A stretch of 64,000 bases of DNA from Hyphochytrium catenoides (taxonomy: Eukaryota; Sar; Hyphochytriomycetes; Hyphochytriales; Hyphochytriaceae): NCBI GenBank assembly GCA_900088475.1, contig FLMG01000516.1, forward strand, positions 57,257 through 121,256, written 5' to 3'. The notes under the pieces were generated by a model. The model was not told where the DNA came from. It made no database searches and saw nothing but the letters and a program-made list of their open reading frames with translations. A program made the translations under genes and the position numbers. Shown piece after piece: positions 35,188-46,200 of this stretch; position 1 is the stretch's first letter; each line of letters opens with the position of its first letter.

Positions 35188-35692
35188 CGTCATGATGGCT
35201 TACGGGACCTTCTCCTAGGCCTTGCTCGTTCGGCAGGACTTTTGGCCAGAGCCGAACCTCCCGACAGGGTCTTACCTAATGGTCATCGCCCGGGTGCCCT
35301 GGCCATTTTTTGAGCCTCAGAGAGTGTGCACGCTTTTTGACGTTACTGCCTCCGACTCGCTGCAACTCAACACCCTACCTCATGCAGCGGCTCCGGCAGG
35401 GCGCATAGCAGGAAAGTTGCCCTTTACGCCGAGGATTGTGAGGATCAAGGCTATGGTTTCCGGCCCTTCTTAGCGTGGGCGTCCTTTGGCGGAGCAACGG
35501 AGACAGTTCCTTCGACCCTGATGAAAGAATGGCTTCGGGGCCATCTCTGACAGTTGTGGGAGTGTGAGTCTTCCTCTTTCATCTCTCATTGCCACTGCCT
35601 ACAGCCGCATATCTGTCCTATTACAGCGTTGTAATGCAGATGCTCTTCCATCGCATGCCGCCGACCTGCGCACATTGAGAACGCGGTCCTGA
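35188..35692 (+). mobile_element. Retroelement C-terminal fragment, plus-strand arm of the inverted pair
   Basis: The frame beginning RHDGLRDLLLGLARSAGLL reads on to EPPDRVLPNGHRPGALAIF before a stop. Other frames then give LFDVTASDSLQLN and, near the end, YSRISVLLQRCNADALPSHA with a stop at about 35692. These are the conserved C-terminal endonuclease-like features of the same element family as 34570-35130. It is decayed by stops and frameshifts. Confidence 0.75.
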
Positions 35693-36895
35693 GTCGGTGG
35701 TAAGTAAGTACGGTAGTTTAAGTTACCTGCACAAAGTCTAGCAGTAGTTACAAGTCCTCCAATTATTACTTGGGTTTCCCCAACTAATAAATCAATAAAT
35801 AAAAGTACTGTAGATACTGTGCGAGCATGGCGAACTCGTTCTGTACAAACTAATAAAAAAGCGTGGAAGAGCCAGATCGTACTCGTACGCACATTGAGCG
35901 GTTGTTCCTGTAGTAATGTGCGATACGGAAGTACCGCTCAGGGATTTCAATAGCTAATTATATAATACACGCACTTTTCATCCGCTCGTTCATTCGTACC
36001 CTCATTACTCCGAGGGATTATCTTATGACATCCAAGGTGGGGAGTTAGATGCAACACAAAGTGTGCGGTAAAGCAGCAGTGTGTCAAGACCTCCCATTCA
36101 AAGATAGTGTATTCCAGCTCACTCAGACGTGAAGAGTTAGGAGATAGGTGCGTTAATCGAGCGCCCAATGACAGGGAATCTGTGAGCGCACAAATCTACC
36201 TCACCCAGCAAAACCATTAGATAACTGCGTCCGGACGCACCGAGTTGACGCACATTCCTCGGGCGAACTGGACTGCCACTCGCACATTCCTGTCCTCAAA
36301 CCGTTGTCCTACTGTAGGAATCGTGAAATGCCCAGGGCATAATTGGCCTCAATCCCCTCCTCCTCCTCTCTCTGGACTTCTTCCATATAAAGCTCCCCTG
36401 GCCCAACCCACGCGGTTGTATCTCGGAAGGAATCAGTTGAGGATGATAATTGATGAGTGCGCGCTGTCCGCCTACCACCGGCCCGCCCCGCCCGGCATCA
36501 CATGTCAACCGTCGCTCGCCTTGTCCTGGTGCTTGCGGTCATCCAACCTCATCTTCCCTAGGTCCTCTGCGCCGTGGAAGAGCTGCTCCCTCAGTCTTTG
36601 TGCATTCTGTGTCGCGCGGCCTTACAGAGAGGGCTATGAGGAGCAAACATTGAGGAGGGAGCGGCATTTCGACAATTATCCGCTGTTGCACCAGGACGAA
36701 GTTGGAAAGCTCTGTTCGCTGCCGATAGACGGGGAAACTAACACAGTCGAGGACCGACAAGCATCAGACAGGCCTCACGGCTGGATGCTTCGGAAGGGCA
36801 CCTCTGCTGGATTCATCACCTTCTCAGTGTCGTCGGCAGATAGCAGAGGGACCACGGCTCTCTAAGCATTATCCCAGCCTGACGGCGCCAGCCCG
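35693..36895. other. Upstream region of the GT31 gene, with one unassigned ORF
   Basis: A plus-strand frame is open from 36245 (first ATG 36443) to 36865, 140 codons from that ATG, ending 30 bp before the GT31 start. It has no recognised domain. It may be 5' UTR that is open by chance or a small gene. The rest (35693-36240) shows nothing recognisable. Confidence 0.35.
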
Positions 36896-38170
36896 ATGAC
36901 GTCGTACAGCGACAGCCACGGCACCAGACCAAAGGGCCAAGAGTACAACGATGAGGAGGAGGACAGCCAGAAGGAGACAGTCAATCTACTACCAAATTTT
37001 ATCGATGGGAACGGACCACTATCTTGTTTCTCCCTTGGCTGCTTATATAGTTGTTGGTGGATAAAAGGCTCAATTCAGAACTTGCACAGGCGAAAAGACT
37101 GCTCAGGAGTTTGTAAGTTTACTGCCTGTATGGCCAATTCCTTCTTTGCCAGGGCGCTTCTGGTTGCGTCATGCATAGTCCTGCTGGCCATGGCCCTCTT
37201 TTCGGCGACGGTAGTTTTTTCTGGTGAAGCAGAACCTCGATCATTTTTTTCTATCGGGAGAGAGAGGAGCAGGGAGTGCCAAGTGGATAAAAATGATATG
37301 ACTGGAATGGCCCTAGACGTGATTAGCCTGTGGAAGAAGGCGGAGAAAGGGAAGCCTCGTATTCTCTGCCTTGTCTTCGCGACGAATAAGGAGAATCATG
37401 CTCGAGCGAGGATGGTCAAAGAAACATGGGGTGCAGACTGCGACCGTCTTCTCATCATCTCAAACGAAGATGATCCTTCTTTGCCCACCGTCAAGACGCA
37501 GCAGTCAGTTCCAGACACCTATAAAAACCTTCACCATAAGGTCATCTGGGCCTTTCACTATGCCTGGCAAAATTATCGAGAAGAGTTTGACTGGATCTAC
37601 AAGGCGGATGATGACACTTACGTTGTCATCGATAACCTTAGGCAGCTCCTTCTGTCCCCGCGGTATTCGCAGTTGCCATCTACACCTAGGTACACTGGTC
37701 GGCGATTTGCTTATTTTGGCTCCTCGCCTATCTACACCTCAGGAGGTTCTGGGTACGTGTTGAACAAAGCGGCACTTCAGAAGCTAGTTGAAGAGGGCTT
37801 CCCTTCGCCCTCTGAAATAGAGACTAAAGGACTCTGTAAGCTGAAGGACAACTGGCCCTATAAGCCCTCCGACTATCCAGAGGATGTGATGGTTGGCTGG
37901 TGTCTGAATAAGCAGACGATATACCCGGAGGATGCAAGAGACGAGAATATGCGCGAGCGCTTCCACTGGTCGAATCCTGCTGCACATTACGCGATGAGCT
38001 ATAATGGTGACGATTGGCATGTGCAGTTCACAAAGCCTTTCGGTATCTACCACACTACTGGCCAAGATTACTTCTCTAACTCTACCATTAGCTTCCACTA
38101 CGTGTCAGACCCACAGCTCATGCAAAGAATCCACAAGCAGCTCACGCGCTGCAATCGTGAGAAAAACTGA
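36896..38170 (+). CDS. Type II membrane beta-1,3-galactosyltransferase, GT31 (core 1 synthase-like)
   Basis: Intronless, 424 residues from ATG 36896. A cytosolic N-terminus (about 1-83) precedes one signal-anchor span (about 84-110, FFARALLVASCIVLLAMALF), then a luminal catalytic domain. GT31 features are ILCLVFATNKENH (about 156), VKETWGADCD, the metal-binding DDD at 238-240 in YKADDDTYVV, TSGGSGYVLNKAAL (281-294), DYPEDVMVGWCL (326-337) and HTTGQDYF near the end. These are closest to core 1 beta-1,3-galactosyltransferase (C1GALT1), which moves Gal from UDP-Gal to O-linked GalNAc in the Golgi; Fringe-type enzymes share the fold. The acceptor in this organism is unknown. UDP-Gal would come from the GALE product encoded about 4.4 kb upstream on the same strand. 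The long cytosolic tail of about 80 residues is unusual. Confidence 0.9.
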   Translation: MTSYSDSHGTRPKGQEYNDEEEDSQKETVNLLPNFIDGNGPLSCFSLGCLYSCWWIKGSIQNLHRRKDCSGVCKFTACMANSFFARALLVASCIVLLAMALFSATVVFSGEAEPRSFFSIGRERSRECQVDKNDMTGMALDVISLWKKAEKGKPRILCLVFATNKENHARARMVKETWGADCDRLLIISNEDDPSLPTVKTQQSVPDTYKNLHHKVIWAFHYAWQNYREEFDWIYKADDDTYVVIDNLRQLLLSPRYSQLPSTPRYTGRRFAYFGSSPIYTSGGSGYVLNKAALQKLVEEGFPSPSEIETKGLCKLKDNWPYKPSDYPEDVMVGWCLNKQTIYPEDARDENMRERFHWSNPAAHYAMSYNGDDWHVQFTKPFGIYHTTGQDYFSNSTISFHYVSDPQLMQRIHKQLTRCNREKN

Positions 38171-40220
38171 TCGTGATAATAGCACGCGCATTAAATAACT
38201 AAGCTCGACGCCACTCGCACTTCTATAGGAAAGGCACTTTGTTTCTTCCGCGCCAGTGTTCATTCTACTTCTACCCTTCCTCATATCCCAGGGTCTCGTC
38301 TCACTTCCCTCGCTTTTTTCCTATCGTGCGTGGACCTCCGTCTACACGGACAAGGCGGGACTCCATAAGCAAACTGCCTTCTTAGTAGAACATATCACTG
38401 TGCCATGTCCGGCACGAGCAGGAAACAACGATGAAAGGCACGCTCAGACGGAAGCAGCACGGACTAAAGAAACTAATAAAGCGGCAACATTGGTTTGTCC
38501 ATTCCTCGTTTCAAGAAGGATGACATCTTAAGCTGCTTCCAGAGGTTCGTCTCGTGTTGTTGTCATGATAAGGATCCGAAGAGATGTAGGTGGTGGTATG
38601 AAGGACTGTCGAAAGGACAAAGAAGAAGAGCACCTTAGAATCCTTCTCTAGGGCATGATGAAGGGATCCAACACGGGGTGGCTAAGCTCCTCTTCGCCTG
38701 AATGATCTGTTCGACGACCACGGTTAGGAGGTATAAGATGCGCGTAGACCTAGAGAGGCTAAAGGACGGGGAAGGGTCGGGAGGAGCGCAGCTGAACAGA
38801 CTTGGCCCTTAATAGACAATAAGGCGTACCGCCTTGTTAGACAATAAGGCGTACCGCCCTGTCCAACACCAATCTACTACTCTACAGCTCATTCCTTTCT
38901 CTGCTACAAATGATGGTTCATGTCTCAGGGCTGGAGGAGGGAAGATCTAAGAAAAATATAGGCATCCTGGGAGGCGATGTCCATGAGGGAGGATAGAGGA
39001 GGGCCATATGGAAGGAAGAAAGGAGAGGATTAGAGCCCTCAGAAGGAGGAGGTCATCAGGAGAGCAGCCCGGCAGAGGTAACAAAAAGGAGAAAATGCGG
39101 AAGGGCAAGGGTTTTGTAGAGCTCGACGCTCTCACCGCTAGGGAAAGCTCCAGGGCTAGGGCCTGAGTGAGAGATAGATATCCAGCACAGTGAACTCTTA
39201 GAGAGACCGCGGCCTTGTGCTGCGCCCATTAACGGCGTGGAAGACAGGCTCCGCCAACTGTCGCAACGTGGAGAGAGTTGACGGCCACGAGGGTATCTCA
39301 GAATGAGAGAAGGACAGGCCCAGAAGCTCAGAGCTGGGGTTAGTCTGCAAAAATGCTGACAAAGATCAAATCCCGACCCACAGGAAGTGGCTCAACAAGA
39401 AGCTCCAGCTCGCGACGGCGGCACTAACAATCTCAGGGATGGCTATCGAATAGTAGTCTAGGAGCATGAACGCTCTACGGGTCTCTAAAAGATCGCTCCC
39501 GTTGAAAAATAAACCGTTACGTAGAGGACAATAGACGGGGTAATATCAAAGAAAGAAGAACACTTTGCCGGATCAGCGGATGCAAGAAAGTGCAAGGCTA
39601 AACCCACGACTCAAAGGCTTATATATTCTTAGTTACCACCCAAGGTCGCTGCTGCATGAGTTAAGATTGAAAGTCTGACCATACATTTATCTTCTGATAA
39701 GCAACGTAATCCTCAACCCAAGAAGGGACGCAGATAAGCAATGACTGTATCTGTGAGATGAGGCTGGCGGAGGGAACGAGAAGATGGTCGCCTAGGCCAT
39801 GCAGAAAGCTGATTAACGGACAGAGAAGAAAGAGAAAAGGCAGCTGCTGACGAGTAAAGAGAGTCGGCTGACATTACAACGTGCAGGATTAGCATTGAGT
39901 CTATACCAAGGGCATGTGATTACGCAGAAGATGGCCGATGGCTTCGGTGAAGAGCATTGACAGACTGATGCACTTAACTGAATGAGCGACCCCATTCGCC
40001 CCCTTGATATCCCATCGTTCAGGCGTAGTAAGTGTGGAACTAATCAGGTTCGCTGGGATTGTATGTCCATGTGGATGGAGCTTCCGAGGGCTCGGAAAAG
40101 AGCAATTGGGTTGCAGACCAGCCGCAGTGAAGTGCTATGCAAGTGTTCCGCTGCCGCTTCTCTTTATAGGGCTTGATCCAAGCGACTGCTCACAATGCAT
40201 ACCTCTTCGTCCTACTCTTC
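38171..40220. other. Intergenic region between the GT31 and TMEM94-like genes
   Basis: No gene is supported. Minus-strand frames near 39650-39990 faintly recall the retroelement C-terminus (LSILTHAAATLGG compared with the HAAA segment of the 35 kb copies), but this is too weak to call. A 25-bp tandem repeat lies at 38813-38862. Confidence 0.45.
38813..38862. repeat. Two-copy 25-bp tandem repeat
   Basis: The unit TAGACAATAAGGCGTACCGC continues to CTTGT in the first copy and CCTGT in the second; there is one mismatch over 25 bp. Confidence 0.9.
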
Positions 40221-43200
40221 CTACCTAGGCGACCACATGCCCAAGCGAGTGTCAAACTGCATTCGAAGGTACCGATAATAACGGTCATACAGCGCCTTGT
40301 CATGCTTCTTTACTGCCTCGTCGAGGGCGAGGAGAAGACCAGGCCAAATGAGAATAAGGACCCAAGCGAGCAGAGGCTGGTTATAGAGGAAGAGTCCAAT
40401 CTCGAAGCCGTCAAAGGTGGTTCCGGATGTCCAGGCCAAAGAATAGAGGAACTACGACATAGCAAAGGGGCAGAGGTTACAGAGGGGACCAAGGAGAGAG
40501 AGAACGAGGGAAGGATGGGTGGCAGAGTTGTGTGCCAAACAGACGGCAAAAGACAGACAGGCAGCAGTGCGGTGGTCAATCATTTCCCCTTTCCTTTGTC
40601 TTCCTTTCTAGGTGCATCTTGTCTGCCTGTAAGGCCTTACAAACAAATTCTCTCCCCGTCTATCGTCCTGTACTGCCCACCACTTATCTTGACCAGCAGA
40701 TACTCTTCGTCTGCTGGCTCTCCACTCTTCTTCTTTCAATCTCTCTGTCACTCTTTCTTTACTTCTCTTCTCCTCTCTTTCTCTCTCTCTCTCGCTCGCT
40801 CGCTCTCTCTCTCCTCCGTCCCTCTCCTTCGCGTTATCTTTCACTCTCTGCTATAATCTAATAGTCGCTCACCTGTAAGATAATAACAGTGACCACAGTA
40901 GCCACCCATACTTTGTTTCTTGTCGGGTTCTCTACCCTGACACTTTCTGCTCTATACATAAAGCTAATAGACGAAGAGCAGAGGGAGAGCACGAGGAGCA
41001 TCAACATTGTGGCTTCGGCACGGATCATCGCGGCTTCCAAGCGTGGGGAGGCAGGCACTTTGCCATAAAGGTCTGTCTTATAAACCAACTGAAAACAGGA
41101 GAGCTTCTTTTCCTCAGGCTAGAGCAGGCGAAACGGCAAGGAGGGAGCAAGAGAGAGGGAGAGAGAGAGAGCGTCACTGAGCCGTCCAAAACCAAGGGAG
41201 AAGACTTAAATGTAAAGGATGCACAAGGCCACAGAGGAGGGGAAAGGACAGAGAGGTGCGCCAAGTAATATGCCGATTGTGAGGAGATAGCCACAGAAAG
41301 AGGGTCATCGAACGAGAGGACAGAAAGGGGAAGAAAGGGATCTTACATCTGTGGCAGTAAGCGATAGCGAATGAGCCATAACCCAGGAATAGAGGAATAG
41401 GCAGAGTAAGATGGTAGGCCCCATCCTTATCAAAAAGTAAAGCATAAAGCGGCCATTGTCCTCTCCCAGGTACTGATTCTTAGGGGGAGTGCGAGCCATG
41501 GCTCCTTTGTCTGCAGGAGAGGAGAGGAAAGAAAGAGAAAGAGAAGGAATGACGACCCAAAGAAGCCACAGCAGTGATATGCCGCTGATGGTCGCACTCT
41601 GGAGACAGAGCGTGGCATTAGAAATATACAGGGCTAGACACGCTTATCGGTTTTTCTCTGTCCTTCGAAAAGCTCTCTCTCCATATCTCTCTCTCTCTCT
41701 TTCTCTCTCTCCCTCCCTTTCACTCGCTCTTTCTCGCTATCTCTCTCCCCATCTTTTTATGCATAATATCTACTCCTAGTTTGATGATTTTGTGTACCTG
41801 CGGGACCGGCATCACCTCCGCCATCGTGAAAATCGACCCCACCGCCAATTGAGCAGCCAGACCAAAGAGCAGAGCTTGACGGTAGTTATAAAGTAAACGA
41901 CGCCCTGTCGCGATGGAACAAGAGAGGATCGCAGGTAAGCAAGAGATACCAAGTCGGTCAATCGTGTATAGCACTAGAATATTGAAAAGGAAGTGTGCGT
42001 GTGGAGAGACGCAGAAGAGGGACACCCAAGAAAACGAGAGAGAGCGCGGGAAAGATAAAGCGCCATACGATCCAATATGAAGACTCTTTTCCTACCGGAT
42101 CTGATGAAAGTGATTAGAGGAAGCAATCGAGGTTGCCCTTCCCTTCCTCCATCCACAGTGATAGCACAGGCCATCGTGTTTAGGTAGGCACTGAGAGCCA
42201 AATCAGCAGCACTCAGGGCTGGTGCAGAGGCAGTCTATGTAGGCGTAAGCAAGAGAAGGTGAGTAGCGAACATGGATAGCTAATGGCAGAGCAGCAAACT
42301 AGCAGGTGACCGCGTCCACCAAGTAAGTGATTAGAGAGATAGAGAGACGATCAAGAGAGCTGGTAATGAAGAGCTGCGCATGAAGCTGGAATTGGAAGTA
42401 AGACTACGACCCGATGGCCCGGGCAAGACATCAACCGTGAAGACCGGTACGGGCGTTAGTGGAAGAGGTTACCTGCGGAAATAGCACTTCATGTAAGGTC
42501 CTAGGCTGTCCATGCATGGCGATGGCGACATCTGCCTGCTCAAAAAGGGGAGCATTTGAAGCACGGAGAGCACTACCTACTGTGCAGACAACCTGCAGGA
42601 AAGATGAACCGGTAAGACACAGCGACAAAGGCGGGCACTTAAGCCGAATGACGCGTGGGGACAGTGACTAGATGAGTAGAGAACAGTGTGTCATTGACTC
42701 CTGAGAGCTGAGTGTAGAGGTATGTAAGCGATAACTCAATCACAGCAGAGCAACATGTACTAAGTCTGACCTCGTGATTCTCTTGAAATATCTTAAGAAC
42801 TTCAAGGATGTCATTTTGCGTAGAGTCTGTGTACAATGAGACAAGGAGTGGGACGTTGTCTACCTCCTCGAGGTGCTTTCGAATAGCTGCAGTGCCTGTT
42901 AGCGGAAAAGATCACACGCAGAGAGGGAGAGAGTGAAGGCGAGAGATACGTCAGTCAATGGTACGCAGCCTGCGGAAGATTTTAGAGATGAAAGGTAAAC
43001 TTGAAAAGGGAAGCGTTGGAGCAAGAGACAGTTATATCCTGCCGGGTTGACACCATCTGTGCGTTCCTTACCGTGAGGTAGCCTGGCCTTCACAATCCAA
43101 TCTGAATAGTTTGAGGTCATTCGGTGAGGATCCGGCTGGCCACTACCATCTAGAGGTCTGAGAGAGATGGCGCAATTCCAGTCCGTCTCGATGCCCATCT

Positions 43201-46200
43201 TCTCCACCAGTGGCTTGCTACGGCGCATGTTCCGAGGGCTAAAGTATACGAACCTTATACCTGTTAGCAGTCATATGAGGCGACGCGGTGGGAGATAGTA
43301 GGTACACGAAAGGGAGAAGAAAGGAAAGAGGTAACTTCACGGGCAGGGAAAGGAAAACCCATTACACTCCAACGAGGCGGTGGTGCGGGTGTAGGGAGGC
43401 AAAAGGGTTTTGAGTCGGAAAGATCCTGCCTATCCGTGACCCTCTGTCCCGCCAAGATACTGAGTATTGAGGGAACTAAGAGTCTGCCGACAGGTCCTTG
43501 GACACAACCCGACACTTGGAAGGGAAAAAACAGACGGGAAGCTTGCGTATGTACCTGAGGCCCTTAGGTCTTCATATAACTGCGCCACTTCAATCTTCGG
43601 TTGAGCAGAAGATGCAGCCATTCCTTCAGAAGTATTGCGGAAGCCGACGGTGATTAGGCAAACTTATCTCCATGTATTTTCTAAGACATTTGGCAGCGTC
43701 ACTCTTCATCCTCCTTCTTCCCTGGCCGCCTCCTTTCTGCCCTCGCTTCCCTCCCTCTGGCCGATGCAATATCTATCTTTTTGAATCTCCGAGCTCGGCT
43801 ACCAACCGGATACCTAGAAAGATTTGATTATCCTGAAGTTTGGACAGCTCCTGAAGCCAGTTCCTCGATAAGAGTTCAGGATCTGCAGATCCCATGCTGC
43901 GTCGGCCTATTCACACAATCGTGAGACTACAGATAGCGATTAAAGTGAAGCGGCGAGCACCACAACGTCCTTCATCTATCCAGTTTTCTAACTTCAAGCT
44001 AATCCAGCAAGCGAAGCGCTCCTGCCTTTATAAGTAACGGCCTTATCTTGGTGAGGGAGGCGATGCATCTGATGTCTCACCTCTAACTGGCGAGTACGCG
44101 GTCCGATGATCTTTGGCCAGATTTAGAGATCGAGTCCGACGGAAAGGGTCTGTGAGGTCGTCTTGATGGTCCTTCGGATAGAACATATGTGAGCGCCTTA
44201 CGCCTCGAAACCTCTATTATAAACCCACTTCAGATCATGTATGTTGCTACGTTTCTCTTTTACTCTGACAACCTGGTCCGAGGTAAGATCCCTCTACAGC
44301 TGGCCTATAAAACAAGAGAGGTGGTCCTGCTATGACACCTTACCCTCTGGTCGGGCTCCGATGGCATGGACAGAGTGCTGGCAACCACGGCCAGTCGTGG
44401 GAAGGTAGGCCACTGTTCCTCCTTTGTTAGCTCAGGATTACTGGAGGAACGGCGGATATTTGCTTCTGAGTTGGGCCCTTTAGATTGCAGAGAGAACAAA
44501 GAGAACAACCATAAGAGTGGCATAACCTTAGCCCACGAAGACATGCTATGCAGAGACAAGGAAGATGGAACTCACAACATGAAGGTGAAGTAAAGCCCTC
44601 AGCAAAAGCGTTGGAGGGGTGCTTCAATGGGGTGCTTTAGCGGGTTCGTGAAGCTAATCTTACCGTCCGCGTAGAGTCCGTTACTATCACTTTCCACCAA
44701 GTAGACAGGGGGTAGCATTTCCCCCCGTGGACCTGTTAGGCACAGAAGAGAGCTCTACCTCGAGTCCTTATCTCAGTCATACCAGGCGACTCATTACCTT
44801 CCAAGTACTTATAATAGCGCGCAGGGATAGGGCTGTAGGAGAAAGCCTGTAAGATGAAAAAGGTGAGGGAGGACCTTTCCAAATAGTCTTGCAAAAGTTT
44901 AAAAACTGCAACAAAAGCATTCCGAAATCGCTAACAAGAGGGATGTCTGAGAAGTCGCAGGCAAGCTATGGGAGAAGGCTGTCTGCAGAGGGGAGAGGGT
45001 ATAGCGCAAGGAGCATATACGAAGAATTTGCCCTATTGGGCGAACTCTTGCCCAGAGCGCTTTCTCGAAGACAATCCGCAAAGCACCAATAGCATTAAAG
45101 ACAGGCCACAAGATGCAGATGGGTGTGCGGAAGAGAAGGATTGCCAGCAAGGGTAAGCCACCAGTCACGCTAGGGAAGAAGTGCAGGTACTTTTCACCTA
45201 CCACACATTCAAAGTCTTCAAGCCTCCACTGATTGTATATCTCAGTAATGGACCGGCGTCCCTCGGCGCTGATGGGACATATTGACCGTCCATCCCAGAA
45301 CTCTGAGCAGTGGGCAGCTACGATCCTCGGGTGACCCTTCGACAGCATCTGAAATCCCTCTGTGGAAAAACAGAACTCAAAATGACCCTAGTCTGGCTCA
45401 TTGAGAAATCGCTAGCGGAAGAAGGATGCAAACGGCACGCAGGAACGAAGTCAAGGTGTTGGATCAGTCTACCTGATCTGGAGTCCAACACGATGGTCGA
45501 GGAGAAGTGGGACCTCAAGTTGGCTCTTAGCCTCGAGTCCTCGAAGCCTTGAGCGTGAGTATCTTCCGTGTGCTCTGCGTATGCCAGAGTCGGTGATACA
45601 CGGTGTAGCACCTGCCGTGGGTAGAAGAAGCGGAGATCCTCTGCGCAAAAGCCTATTTCCCTGTAAAGGATGAAGTGAGGTCTGTAAATAGGAAGGAGTC
45701 CTGCACCGTCAGCACATACAAGAATCTACCGCGGGAGATCAAGCAGATACGTAGGTGAAAGTCCTGCAAGAAAGGGCTGTCCAAGGATTAAGGGACACAA
45801 GAAAGACATAAGACGATAGCATCAGGAGCCCTTGAGCAGCTGAAATTGTTCACACTAGATGGGATGTAGATTCAGACCTTGCTAAATGCGTGAGGTACTC
45901 TTGGCTCGGGAGGTTCCTCACATGGGCAGAGAGCATGCGCATCGCTTTTGCTATCTTGTCGCCTTCTTCCGTTGGCAGTTGCGGAGGTGGTCTGAAGAAG
46001 CCACCCGCTGGAGGCGAGCGGAGGCGAAACGGACCAGGAAGTCTGCGGTGTACAAACAGATTCAGACACGGCGGTCAGCCGTAGTAAAAAGCAAACGACG
46101 AGTCAAACTATTGAAGAATATAAAGGAACTTCAGTACAGAATGAGAAGCCCGACCATCAACCATAATCCCAAAATGTTGCAGAGGATGATATCCTCAACT

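Noticed and set aside
39640..39990. Another retroelement C-terminal copy on the minus strand
   Set aside because: Only a short HAAA-like segment resembles the 35 kb copies; too little to support a call.
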